From Gigantopelta aegis (taxonomy: Eukaryota > Mollusca > Gastropoda > Neomphalida > Peltospiridae), in NCBI RefSeq assembly GCF_016097555.1, contig NW_024533072.1:1-64000 (forward strand): a DNA stretch of 64,000 bases, given 5' to 3'. Shown here in pieces: positions 35,066 through 46,802 of the stretch. Numbering within the stretch: position 1 is the first letter of the stretch; every line of letters begins with the position of its first letter. The translations under genes were made by a program, and so were the position numbers. The notes under the pieces are model-generated. The model searched no databases, had not been told where the DNA came from, and worked only from the letters and a program-made list of their open reading frames with translations.

Positions 35066-37135
35066 TTATATTATCACATTATATCTTTCAAAAGCATATT
35101 GAAAAGATTCTCTTGCCATTTGACAGAGGTCTCCATCACTTAGACCAAATGCTCAGCAGCAATATGATATTCTTCACTGAGGGAGGTAGCAAATACAACC
35201 TTTATCATCAGTCTAAAGGAACAATGGTAGACCAATAATAAAATATATTAAGGACCTCTCAAAAAATCATAGGCATATCTTAAAGCTTATCATGGTCCAC
35301 TTTCTAACTTCATTTTAGAATATAGCTACTACAATATTTTGCATATCTTTTGTTTCTACTGATGATATTAAAGGTTCACAAAGCATGAACAGGAGAGCCA
35401 GTACCTCATATGATTTCCTACCTATGCATTCCTTGTACAAATATGTGTAAACTTTAAATACTGTACAATTTTTATACGCCATATATGTTGGATAATTAAA
35501 AAGCTAAGTAGTAATTTAATTAAGTATAATTATAGCTGACTCTTTTTAAAATACTAAATGATTCATTAACAGGTTGCAGTCATTATGCTAAAGCCAAACA
35601 AATACTTTTAAAATGGTAAATCCAATTAAGTCATACTAAATGCATGTTCCTATATTGTAGTCTAAACCAGTCCAATATGTACATGAATACTTACACTGAT
35701 GACACATGGATGTCCTTTGTCCCTCCAAAATTTCAATTGATGCTGGTCATAACTTGATACAGTTCTAGCTTTGATATTAGAGGTAAGACAAATCTCTATG
35801 ATGAGAAATAACTACTAGTAACAATGGACAAAATTTAAATGGTTTATATTATCTACTAAACTGACCAATTGGTATTTTATTGTCCAAAACACTTTGTACA
35901 GCTGGTGAAAAGATTCCTTGAGGACCAAGATGAAGGAAAGTAGCCATGACCAATACGATCAGGAGAAAACTGTAAGCACAATTCTGAATCCTCCTCTCGA
36001 TCTGGTCTCTATAAAAAGTGTCTCATGAAATTTTATTAATAGTCTATAATATATACCTCAGGGCAATATGAACTGATAGTTTTAAACCTTGATGTTTAGC
36101 TTCTTCTAGGGACAGAGACAATTTCACGAGTATTACCAGCCTTTAAACACATAACATTATTAATACAAAGAGACTGATATTACCTTAGGATCACCACTTA
36201 AATCAATACCTACTAACTCTCCCTTGGACTCACACATCACTTAATGTACTATAGTTATGAGCTAATTTCAATGTATCATAAGCTTCTGACACTGACTGAC
36301 GACGATCAATAGATAACAGCATCTAGTGGAAAATTAAAATTTAACTGTAGACATGTCTTTGCCATACTTCTGTTAGTCTATCCATTCATTCATACCTAAC
36401 GTCATATCATTAGTACACAGTGGTATGGCCTTTTGTATTCCATTTATAACAGCATCAATATAACTTTGTTTTGTCATTCCTAATATCATACATTATATAA
36501 CAAGATGTTATTAGAAAAAATCAATGTAATACCTGACTCGATATTAGGTCGAGGTGTAGTTCTTAGCTCTAAATACTTTACATTGTCCTCAGCAAATTCC
36601 TTCACTACATCACAAGCAACCTAAATAAAATTATTATCTATTAATATAACTAGTTAATGATAAGGTACATAACTCACTGTAGCAAGTGGCTTCTTCATTG
36701 TCTACTACAGAATGTATTATCGTAAACATTTCAAAAGCACTAAAAGGAAATTAAAGCCGGCTACTTTTCTCAGCTTAAAACTTCAGAAACACATTAGAGT
36801 TGTACATACTGGTATTTTATGTAGGGACTTGTGCATATTTTGACTCTTCCTATCCCCAGTTCTGCATACCAAGTAGGTACAGGAATGTGACTTACCTGTG
36901 TCCAATTGTCGTTGCTCTCCTTTATTGATGACCACTTGCCATATCTCTGGTATTGTGTCTCCTTTACCTTGTAATTTAACTTCTGGACTTCATATCTAAA
37001 GGACAGCCATGTATCAATACTGATAGAGCCATTTAAAGTGGGCATGAAGCTCCTAAGGAGGGAAGTTTAGGTAGTTAATACAATAGTATATTTACCGCTT
37101 TAGACAGACGTCTACAATATTCTAGGTGAAGACAT
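35066..37135 (-). CDS. ADAL: Adenosine deaminase-like protein (N6-methyl-AMP deaminase)
   Basis: The family removes the N6-methylamino group from N6-methyl-AMP to give IMP, using a zinc-dependent TIM barrel in the cytosol. Minus-strand exons by eye: start MSSPRIF (37135); ELHAHLNGSIS with the metal-binding His pair (about 36896-37058); VINKGEQRQLD; AFEMFTIIHSVVDNEE (near 36720); VKEFAEDNVKYLELRTTPRP (36540-36610); GMTKQSYIDAVINGIQKA (36420-36480); DRRQSVSEAYDTLKLAHNY (36260-36310); VGIDLSGDP (near 36205); EEAKHQGLKLSVHI (36065-36115); DRIGHATFLHLGPQGIFSPA (35890-35970, with a frame change); SYDQHQLKFWRDKGHP (35705-35755); TDDKG...EEYHIAAEHFGLSDGDL (35130-35215). It ends SFQYAFERYNVII. One- or two-base indels occur (for example in HAHLNG). 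The last exon overlaps the array's duplicated zone. Confidence 0.85.
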
Positions 37136-37212
37136 GTTGCATGTGTAGTGGAGGTGTGTCTCTTAACTTCCGCTATTAGAGGAAACTAAGGAAGAAGCTA
37201 GGTTATTTTATC
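37136..37212. promoter_or_regulatory. Bidirectional promoter region, 77 bases
   Basis: This is the only space between the ADAL start (minus) and the glucose-6-phosphate 1-epimerase start (plus). Both directions must therefore use this stretch or sequence inside the genes. No TATA box is obvious; TTCCGCTATTAGAGGAAAC forms an imperfect inverted repeat. The function is inferred from position. Confidence 0.5.
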
Positions 37213-38645
37213 ATGGCTGCTACAATTGAGCAGAAAGTGAAAGAGATCCGTAGAGATGACAAAACTTTGCTGTTGGTCAATTTGCATGGTAAGTTTGATT
37301 TGTGTAATGCAATGAGGGATTTCACTCTTTTATTAGGAGCTACTCTTTTATCCTGGATTCAAGATGGTACAAGATGATCTTTGTCAGGTGTGAACAATAT
37401 TCCAAATAACTATTGTATATTTATTATGATAATGCAGCAAGAAGGCTGTATTTGATAACAAGAAAGCTATCCGTGGAGGGGATACCCAGTTGTTTTCCGT
37501 AAGAAACTCATATTATTGTTCCATGTTATCCTCTAATATATCCTAGCTTGCTTTGGACCTTGGATTTGGGCCACAACATGGTTTTGCACGTACTTCATCA
37601 TGGTCTGTGCATCAAGAGCCCACATGGTAAGCTATCGATAAATTAATGTATTAATAATAGTTGGTAATGATTATGTAATAGTGATGTAATATAGTATTAA
37701 TATGTCTAGGATGGAGATAGAAATGCAGTAGCATCATTTGAACTTAGAGATAATGACAACACTCGTAGCATGTGGGATAACAAGTATGTATAAAACATTA
37801 ATAAGTATAAGTGCATTAGGCCTTTTGAGAGGGGTGTGGTAGAACATTTCTATGGAAGTATGTTAGAGAATACACCTTTCTTCACATTTCCAGATTTAGT
37901 TTAGTCTATAACAGTTACTGTTAAAGCTGATAGTCTCATTACTGAGCTCTCAGTAAAGAACCTCAATGGTAATATTCTTCTTTCATTAATTAATCATTAT
38001 GGTGGTCTCTTAATTAGACAATGATTCCTTTAGTTTTACTTGGTTACTTCATACCTATTTTCTTACACCTGATGTCACACAGATTGGAATATCTGGTTTG
38101 GGGTGGATATGACATATATTGATAAGGTACACGCCCTTTATAATTACAACATAATGACTTCATTGAATACATGATTAGGTTGATGGTGGAAAAAGAAAAA
38201 CAGGAAATGAATGACCCAATTGCAATAACTGGTTTTACTGACAGGTGTGACCAGTTTCAATAAATAATTAATATTCCTTATTAGGGTTTATAAAGGAGCC
38301 AAGAGGATCATTTGATCACAAATGTATCTGGCAACAAAACAATATGTTTAAAGAAATCAGGATTTCCGACACAGGTAATATAAATGTGATCATTGAGTTG
38401 ATGTAATGTGTAAACAAAGTTGTTTGGAAACCCTTGGAGTGAAAAGCTAAGGCCATTGGGAGACTTTGAAGATGATGAAGTAAGATTTGCTAACAGATAC
38501 TTACCGATATTGTTAAGTAATCTCTTTAGTATCCTACTATGTATGTGTAGAGGCAGTTATGTTGCTGAGCCCTATAGTTTGACAGCTTGTGCCTTCCTAC
38601 TCTTCCTCTCAGACATTACAGGCAGGACTGAGAAATAAGTTTTGA
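37213..38645 (+). CDS. Glucose-6-phosphate 1-epimerase (hexose-6-P mutarotase)
   Basis: The family interconverts the alpha and beta anomers of glucose 6-phosphate through an aldose-1-epimerase-type beta-sandwich. Exons by eye: MAATIEQKVKEIRRDDKTLL (37213-37288); ELLFYPGFKMVQDDLCQ (37337-37387); KAVFDNKKAIRGGIPVVF (37438-37498); FGPQHGFARTSSWSVHQEP (37547-37626, frame slip); AVASFELRDNDNTRSMWDNK (near 37712-37785); FSLVYTVTVKADSLITELSV (near 37890-37967); FSFTWLLHTYF...QIGISGLG (38028-38127); the VDGGKRKTG exon (38179-38246); VYKGAKEDHLITN (38285-38375, frame slip); NPWSEKLRPLGDFEDDE (38421-38481); and YVAEPYSLTA...GLRNKF to the stop (38643-38645). RGGIPVVF and QHGFAR hold the substrate-binding Arg and the catalytic His of the family. 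Frame slips in three exons could be consensus errors. Confidence 0.85.
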
Positions 38646-38820
38646 ATTAATAATTTCTTATTTTTCATAAAATTTGTGTAGATAGCTAGATACAATTAAA
38701 ATTTTAATTACCATCTATTATAATTTAAAATCAATGAGTATTGCTCATGAGATTCCATATTTTTGGCAGTATTATTGTGATAAATACAAGTTTTAACACC
38801 TTGAACTTGTACAGCCTCAA
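38646..38820. other. AT-rich spacer
   Basis: No gene is seen between the epimerase stop and the next plus-strand start. Confidence 0.5.
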
Positions 38821-40438
38821 TGGGTAATACTCTTAGTAGAGATGAGAAAACAGCAGCTTCAACCATATCTAGAGGGCTTCAATCCAGCCTTACTTTCAGT
38901 TATTATTTGGGATACAATAAAGGAAGTCAGTCAAGATGATGACCAAGATGAGTTTGGTATACACTTAGTACACCAGATGAAGTTAAAATGTATGGCAACT
39001 CCCACTGTGACATTTTGGATGACAATGGCCTGCAAAAACTTCCACGCAAGATATTCCTACAAATTCTACAATTTGTAGCTGAGACAACTTTAGAGAATTA
39101 CACATGGCTTATGACTTGGAACATTCTCCAAACTTCAATCTGGAGTGTTCAGACTTGAATTAGCATTGAAGAATCTAGTCAATGAATAGATACATTAGAT
39201 GATGATGAAGATGTTAAACAATATCGAGAGAGAATTGAAAGTGAAACTGAATCAGAGAATAAAAACAATGAACAAGACCAGTTCCTAATACTACTATTAT
39301 AAAACAAATTCGTGAACGCAGAGGATCTTGTAGTTGGATTACTGCAGATAATGAAGAGGATGAAACTATTGTAAACGATCTCCCTGAGATATTGATTCAC
39401 CAAGCAACCTTACAACCAACCAGTCCAACTAGTTCACCAAACAAGTCCATATTAACAGTCCAACTAGTTCACCAAACAAGTCCATATTAACAAGTCCAAC
39501 TAGTTCACCAAACAAGTCCATATTAACAAGTCCAACTAGTTCACCGAACAAATCCATATTAAGAAGTTCAACTAGTTCACCAAACAAGTCCATATTAACA
39601 AGTTCAACTACTACTCCAAACAAACCCCAGACTTTAAAGAAAACTAGTTCAGGACAAAGTTCAGACAGTGAATCATTGTCACCAATCAAAGAGGAAAGCC
39701 TTGATGATGTCTTTCTGCCTAACAATATATCTGAGGCTCCAAAAATGACCTCTTTGACAAAATGTGGTAAGAGTGTATCAATAGGTTGGTGAGTGAGAAT
39801 GATGAAAATGATTATATACCAATAAGAGACAACGTAGAAGGAGTAGTGACGTGGAATTGAGGGCGGTGTCAGTAGGTTGGTCGAATGAGATGGATGAAAA
39901 TGACTATGTATTATCTAAAGGTCATCGTAGGAGGAGCAGTGAACGTGGAATTGAGGGTGTGTCAGTAGTTGGTCAATGAGACGGATGAAAATGACTATGT
40001 ATTATCTAAAGGTCATCGTAGACGTAGGAGGAGCAGTGAACGTGGAATTGAGGGGTGTGTCATTAGGTTGGTTGAATGAGACAGATGAAAATGACTATGT
40101 ACTATCTAGAGGTCATCGTAGAAGGAGCAGTGGACGTGGAATTGAGGGTGTTGTAGAAAGACTCCCTGAATTCGTGCACGATATGAGAAAGGATCTCAAT
40201 GGATTCACAAGATGAGGAAAAGAAGTTAGAGCTAAATTTCAACGTGTTAGAACAAAGTTACGTGCACTCTCCATATTTAAAAGCACCAACAATTATACCA
40301 GTCATTGAAGAAAATGACTCAGAAGATAGGACAGGTAGAAGGCCTTCACTCAATACAATATCTACATCACTCATTCCAGTGTTGACAGTGTATCAAGTGC
40401 CTCATCTGAAAAATGAAACTCATTTTTACAAAAATTAG
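38821..40438 (+). CDS. Unknown Ser/Thr-rich protein with two repeat blocks
   Basis: I do not recognise it. A possible start is MGNTLSRDEKTAASTISRGL (38821), whose N-terminal Gly could be myristoylated (inference). With frame slips the text continues TPDEVKMYGNSHCDILDDNG (38975-39035), LPRKIFLQILQFVAETTLEN (39037-39100), DVKQYRERIESETESENKNN (39210-39270), and IKQIRERRGSCSWITADNEE (39300-39360). Repeat block 1 (39418-39625) is a 12-residue unit NKSILTSPTSSP, about five copies. Repeat block 2 (39830-40150) has about four copies of a roughly 40-residue unit, GHRRRSSERGIEGVSVGW plus NETDENDYVLSK. The end is open as PTIIPVIEENDSEDRTGRRP to a stop at 40436. The charged, low-complexity make-up suggests a disordered protein. 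It converges on the GON4-like gene. Confidence 0.45.
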
Positions 40439-41046
40439 AGAAACATTAAGTATATGTATGTAAAAATTGAATAGATTTAAGTAATTCCAATTGTCAGCTT
40501 GAGACAATGATAATACTGATGATGTCATTTCTTGTTCTTTTACATATAGAAACCAAAAATGTTTACTTATTCACTAAGCCATGTTCTGGCACACATTGAT
40601 TAAGACTTTACTGCTAAATGAAGTATTAATAAATTGATCTTTAAATATTCATATATAGAGATATACTATATACAGCACACAACAAGTGATATGGATGATA
40701 ATTATATATTAAAAACACAGCAATCATTTGGGAGTAGTCATGGACTGATATAATGCTAATAGATCATGATATCTGGAGGTCACCTAGAGAGAGAAATAAT
40801 ATCAGTAACAATTCTAGAAACAAAACGATTTCAGAGAAATATGAACAGTTGTTTAGAATGAAGAGATCAAAATCTATTTATACCTCTCAACACTTCGGTA
40901 AGTTGTTTAGCTACTTCTGGGCCCTTTTAACACTATTTGCTTGTCCATAAATGACTGCAAAATAAGACGATCTCTTCTCTCTAGTAAAACAAGTTTAAAG
41001 AACTAGTTTTTTTTTGTTTTTTTTTTTTTTTATCTAATATTTTCTC
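40439..41046. other. Intergenic between convergent genes
   Basis: It is mostly AT-rich. A small open piece (40753-40950) reads RSPRERNNISNNSRNKTISE and KYEQLFRMKRSKSIYT before a gtaagt, so it could be a further exon of the plus-strand gene, but nothing confirms this. A T run lies at 41008-41031. Confidence 0.35.
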
Positions 41047-44000
41047 TTACCTACTCCAAGTTGATGCAGAAACACTTTGACAATTTGTACTAATAGATTC
41101 AAACCTCAACAGCAGCAGTAGTGTCATTATCTTTATACTAGTAGATTCCTTATTAATAATTTTGTCAATACCAGTCTGATCAACTTCTGGTTTATCAATT
41201 ATAGAGTATATATTAGTAGTATCTCTAATACTAGAAGTATCCCCAATATTAGTAGTATCTCCAATATTAGTAGTATCTCCAATATTAGTAGTATCTCCAA
41301 TACTAGAAGTATCTCCAATATTGGCCTTGTTAGTCACTTTCCTTGTCACACTCTGTTGTAAGTAATAAGTGTCCTGTAGATTGTGAACTAGTCCATCAAT
41401 ATTTTGTTCATCATATAAATGTTGGCCAGTCTTTGTACTAGTAGTGTCCTTTATATCTAGAGCAGCAGATTGTGTTTCCATTTGTGGAGAATATGGAGTC
41501 ATTGTCCAATCGTCTGGGATTGTTGTTTCTTCAAAGTCATCTCCCTTCTGCAAACGATATCGTGACAAAATGTTAAGTGCTAGTTAAGAGATGAGAATTA
41601 TTTACTGTTGTATAGTTATAGAATAGACAAAGTAACTTCCTCAAAATCATCATAAGAACTAAAACAAAAAAAGATGAATTATATAAAAATAAATCTTTAC
41701 TTTAATGCACTCTTCTTAGCAGGTATGTTCCATGAATAAAATGTTTTATGTCTTCCATAAATCTTCATGTGCCTGCATCATTGGTCCTAAGTTATCCATA
41801 ATCTAATAAAGTCACAGTATATAGAATTAGAATATAACAGAACATTGTCATACTTGTTGTCTTGTGATGTCCTGTTGAGAGCCAAGAATCTTCATTCTTG
41901 ACAGAAGCTCATCTAACTGTAATGGTGTCTCAGCATATTTTGTGCTATTATGAGATGAAATGACATTAAATTGATAAGCTATTCTTATTCTAATTTATTA
42001 ACAAAAGCTTTAAACTTGTTCAAATTCTATTTTCTCAGCCATCTAAAGATAGAGTTAATAATAACAATATTGGATATGATTGTCATTTTTTTTACAGATT
42101 AACTTGAAGAGCATCTTTTGGATCTAAAATGCCATAAATAACTTTATCAAATGTGGCCAAGGTTGTAGAAGAGGTTGAACTTCAATATACAGCTACTATA
42201 AAGAAGAAAAATAGAAAAAAAATCAAAAACACATTTATAAATAATACAAATGCAGTTTCTTACTTTGCCAGGTGACCACTCCTTCTTACGTGCTTTTATC
42301 AGTAGCTTCAAAAAGTTACTATAGACATCAGGATCATCCATTACAGTAGCCTACAAAAGTAGAGAACATTATCAATAACAACGAAACAATTACTAGAGCC
42401 TACCTACCTCACTTCAGTGAGATAATTATAGGCATATCTAGCAGTTGGATCAGATGCTCACAGTACACATGAAAGTAACTAGAATGTATTAATTCTATTA
42501 CCTCTAGTCCAGCCATATAAAGTAGCTGGTTATAATTAGCATCAGGTGATTGAGGTATTTTACAGAGATCACTGATATCATTAACAGGTTGTTTTAGTAA
42601 TGGCGGAGTAAGTGATGGCTGTTTCTTTCTACCTCTTCTCCCACATCTTTCTCCACACTTCCTCGTGGTCGACGACCTAGTCTCTGGTCTTGTTCGTCCT
42701 TTGTCTGGTTCTTTGATTCTTTTGCATCAGATTCCAAAGCAATCATTTGTCCTGTTAAATTTCTTTTACTTCCAATAGATAATTCAACTATTATTGATAT
42801 TGACTGATTTGGAGGCAAAGTCTGCCAGTTTTCTCATTGTTGGAATTGTTTTTCACGTTTTCTCAGCATCAGCCTTTTCTTTCTGTACTCTTTTTTCATG
42901 ATATAGCTACATTGAAAGAGTATACCCCTAGTAATAATAGCACATTATGACTCACTGAGACCCAATGAGGCATTTTAATTTTGTCAGTGTCACCAGATTG
43001 ATCATCTCTTGTAGAGCTCTCTTGTTGAAAAGGTATTTTTACTATACCAGTCCTCTTGAAATACTAAAAAATACACCATCATATTATAATATATGACATC
43101 TAAGGAGTATATATGAAATATTTGCAAGTTTAATACTACTAATTATATTTTATATAGTTACAGAGATACAAATATTGTATTTCCATCAGTTTGCAGAACA
43201 AATACTTTTAAAATAAATTACATCATTGAGTTTCATATATGGAGTTTAATTTACATACCTTTATAACATTATCTGCTTGTTTCTGCTGAACATTTGTTTC
43301 TTGCTGACACATAAGTATGAGGGTTGAGTTGATGTGACTTTCATACTATAGAAGTGTATACATAAACATTATTACTATACTAATTGAATATTACTGTAGT
43401 AGTGATATATTGACATTACTGTAAGTAGTGAATTATATTCATTATAGTGTGAATTATTGACTGTAAGTATGAATATATTGACATTATATTGAATGCCATA
43501 TATGACATTTATTACTGTAAATTAGTATTGAATATTGACATTATTACTGTAAGTAGTGAATATATTGACATTATTACTGTAAGTAGTGAATATATTGACA
43601 TTATTACTGTAAGTAGTGAATATATTGACATTATTACTGTAAGTAGTGAATATATTGACATTATACTGTAAGTAGTGAATATATTGACATTATTACTGTA
43701 AGTAGTGAGTATATTGACATTATTACTTGTAAGTAGTATGTGAATATTACTTGATATTATATTACATTACTGTAGTAGTGAAGTATATATGACATTATTA
43801 CTGTAAGTAGTGAATATATTGACATTATTACTGTAAGTAGTGGAATATTGACTTATTACTGTAAGTAGTGGACATTATTACGGTAAGTGAAGTGAATTAT
43901 TGACACATTATTACTGTTACTGTAAGTAGTGAATGACATTATTACTGCTATAGTATTGAATATATTGACATTATTACTGTAAGTAGTGAGTATATTGACA

Positions 44001-45354
44001 TTATTACGTAAGTAGTGAATATATTGACATTATTACTGTAAGTAGTGAGTATATTGACATTATTACTGTAAGTAGTGAATATATTGACATTATTACTGTA
44101 AGTATGAAGATATTGACATTATTACTGTAATATGATATTGACATTATTACTGTAAGTAGTGAGTATATTGACATGAATTACTGTTGACATTATTACTGTA
44201 ATAGTTAGATATATTGACAATAGTACTGTAAGTAGTGATATATTGACATTATTACTGTGACATATATTGACATTATTACTGTAGTAAGTATATGACATTA
44301 GTGAGTCTCTGATATATTGACATTATTACTGTAAGTAGGGAGTATATTGACATTATTACTGTAAGTAGTGAATTATATAGGAAATTACAGTGATTACTGT
44401 ATTACTGGAAGTAGTACTCTATTGACATTTAGTTACTGAGTATGATATTGACATTATTTACTGAAGTAGTGAGTATAGTGGACATTATTACTGTAAGTAT
44501 GAGTCTATGGACATTATTAATGTCGTAGTGAGTAATTGACCTTATTTACTGTAGTGTGTAATGACAGTATTACTTAAGTATTGAGTATCTTGGACATTAT
44601 TACTAGTGAGTATATTTGACATTACATATTACTGTAAGTAGTGAGGTTATGGACATTACTTGTTTGTGTTTTCGTTGGTAGAAGTTTTCTCTTGAATAAT
44701 TTCCAAGCTGATGAACCATAATGATCCATTCCAAGTACAAGAAGACTAGACCCAGAGACAGACAATGAAACAATGGATTAAGAAACAAATAAGGAATGTG
44801 TTCAAATATACAATGGACTCTTACTAATCTGAAACCTTGAAAATTGCCAAAAATTAGACAAGATTTAACAAAATGTTAGATTAGTGCAAACTATATTAAC
44901 AGCACAAAAAAAATCTTGTAAGACTAGAAACTGCCAAAGTTGGCAACTTAAGACCACACCTCTTCTAGGTACCTATCTGGAACAAGTACATTACCAAGAG
45001 TTGAAGTTGTGGTTTGGTTCATGTGTAATGTATTACTTAGTAATGGTGCAACAATCGAAACAGTTCACTATAATTCAGATTATTTTGGTCCCATTGCGTG
45101 TAATGAGGGTCCGTATATCTTAATAACTTACTAGTCTTCTGTTGTAGTGAAATACCTGATGTCTGTGATGTGTGAGCCTTCAACTGGATCTACATAATGG
45201 AGAGGATAGTAATGCTGTTATTATTAAATATTATTAGTCTTACATAATCCTATATCAGGAAGACATTGAGGATATTGCCAGAACAGACCATGTGTCATCA
45301 GTATATCTTGAACAACATCTGGGATTTTAGGAGGAGTTCCATATGCTGTGTGTG

Positions 45355-45394
<40 letters not shown>

Positions 45395-45406
45395 GGAGGG
45401 AGACGG

Positions 45407-45476
<70 letters not shown>

Positions 45477-46644
45477 TAATCACTACTAAGTATTTTTATA
45501 TACCTGTTATAAGTCAACAGCATCATTATCAAATGGATTATATTTCTGTAATAATCCACGAGCTTCTTCTTTCTGCAGGGACATACATTACAGGACTAGT
45601 CTTGCCTAGAACATAGGAAGGAGATTGAAAGAGATCCACTATTAAAATATCATTCTTACCTTCTTTTGATTCTTCACACCACTTTAATATTTCCTCCTGA
45701 ACACATACAAATACATATCAATAATAATAATATATATACATATGTAGCAACAACATACAATAGCTTGAGCTGAAATTTGTGACAGGGAAAACTAAAGATG
45801 GTTCAAATCGTGTCATTATAAAAGTCTGCATTAATAGCTGAAAATGCTATGACATATCATTCACATGACAATCACATGATGACATGTTACCTGTTGTACT
45901 TGATCCCATAATTGGAGTGACTGGTCTCTTACAAATAGAAAGTATTGTCAGTATCATTCTCCTTCTCCTATCCTACAACACCCACCATCTCTTCATCATT
46001 GGACTTCTCTGTAGTTGGAGTTTTGTGATAACTGAGTATGACTTAGCACTGGTAAACGAAGACTATTAAAGAATACAACATCAACAATCACTATAAACTT
46101 ACCCTAATGATTCCAGTAGGTAAGCACTTGTTGATCAACACCAAGTAACCCCCATTGTTTATCACTTAACATGTCCTCTCCAAGACCACCAAGTGAAGGG
46201 AGGCTATATGATACTATTAAGATCAGTATTGAATACTCCGCTATTCTGTAAAATAGATGTTTCAGTAAACATTAAAATAAGGCCTAAAATATTATGCCTA
46301 AAAATATGATTAAGGATTGTAATATGTATATGGTTAACATGATACTAGAATGTAGTACAAAATGTATGTAAATATTGTTAAATAAATTACATGTAATTAT
46401 TATGTAACACTACAAATTAACTCACTGGATTAAGGAGTTCCTCTATCAGTTCATCAACTCCTTCTCTATTATCAATATATATAACAAGTTTTTAATAAGA
46501 GGTGCAGTTCACTTACGAGGTATCTTTACTCCTCTGTCAGTACGAAACTCTCCTTATCATCTTTAAGTTGTTTCTGCCCAAAAGTTATAACTCAGCATCA
46601 TCTTCTTGATCTTCTAATTCTGATGGTTGAGAACCTAGAGGAGG

Positions 46645-46735
<91 letters not shown>

Positions 46736-46753
46736 AGAGGAGGAGAGAGAGAG

Positions 46754-46802
<49 letters not shown>

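Larger units (their letters stand above)
18622..35070. repeat. Tandem segmental duplication, unit about 5.8 kb
   Basis: Using the shared phrase 'atttctattca.gtgtacaagg' as unit start, units begin at about 18622, 22185, 28030 and 33838. Units 2 and 3 are full (about 5845 and 5808 bases). Unit 1 is shortened by internal loss, and unit 4 is partial and runs into the intact ADAL gene. Landmarks repeat in step: a GTAT microsatellite (21120, 26880, 32672), a Pro/Thr-coding linker (20275, 26025, 31835) and a conserved CCAAT-plus-hairpin block (21820, 27665, 33450). Copies differ by substitutions and many 1-3 base indels, unit 3 most of all. Confidence 0.9.

Noticed and set aside
43489-43671. Open frame with repeated SEYIDIITV
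   Set aside because: It is the plus-strand reading of the intron minisatellite, antisense to GON4-like.
45298-45616. Open frame rich in RE/SL dipeptides
   Set aside because: It is the translation of a (GA)n microsatellite within an intron.
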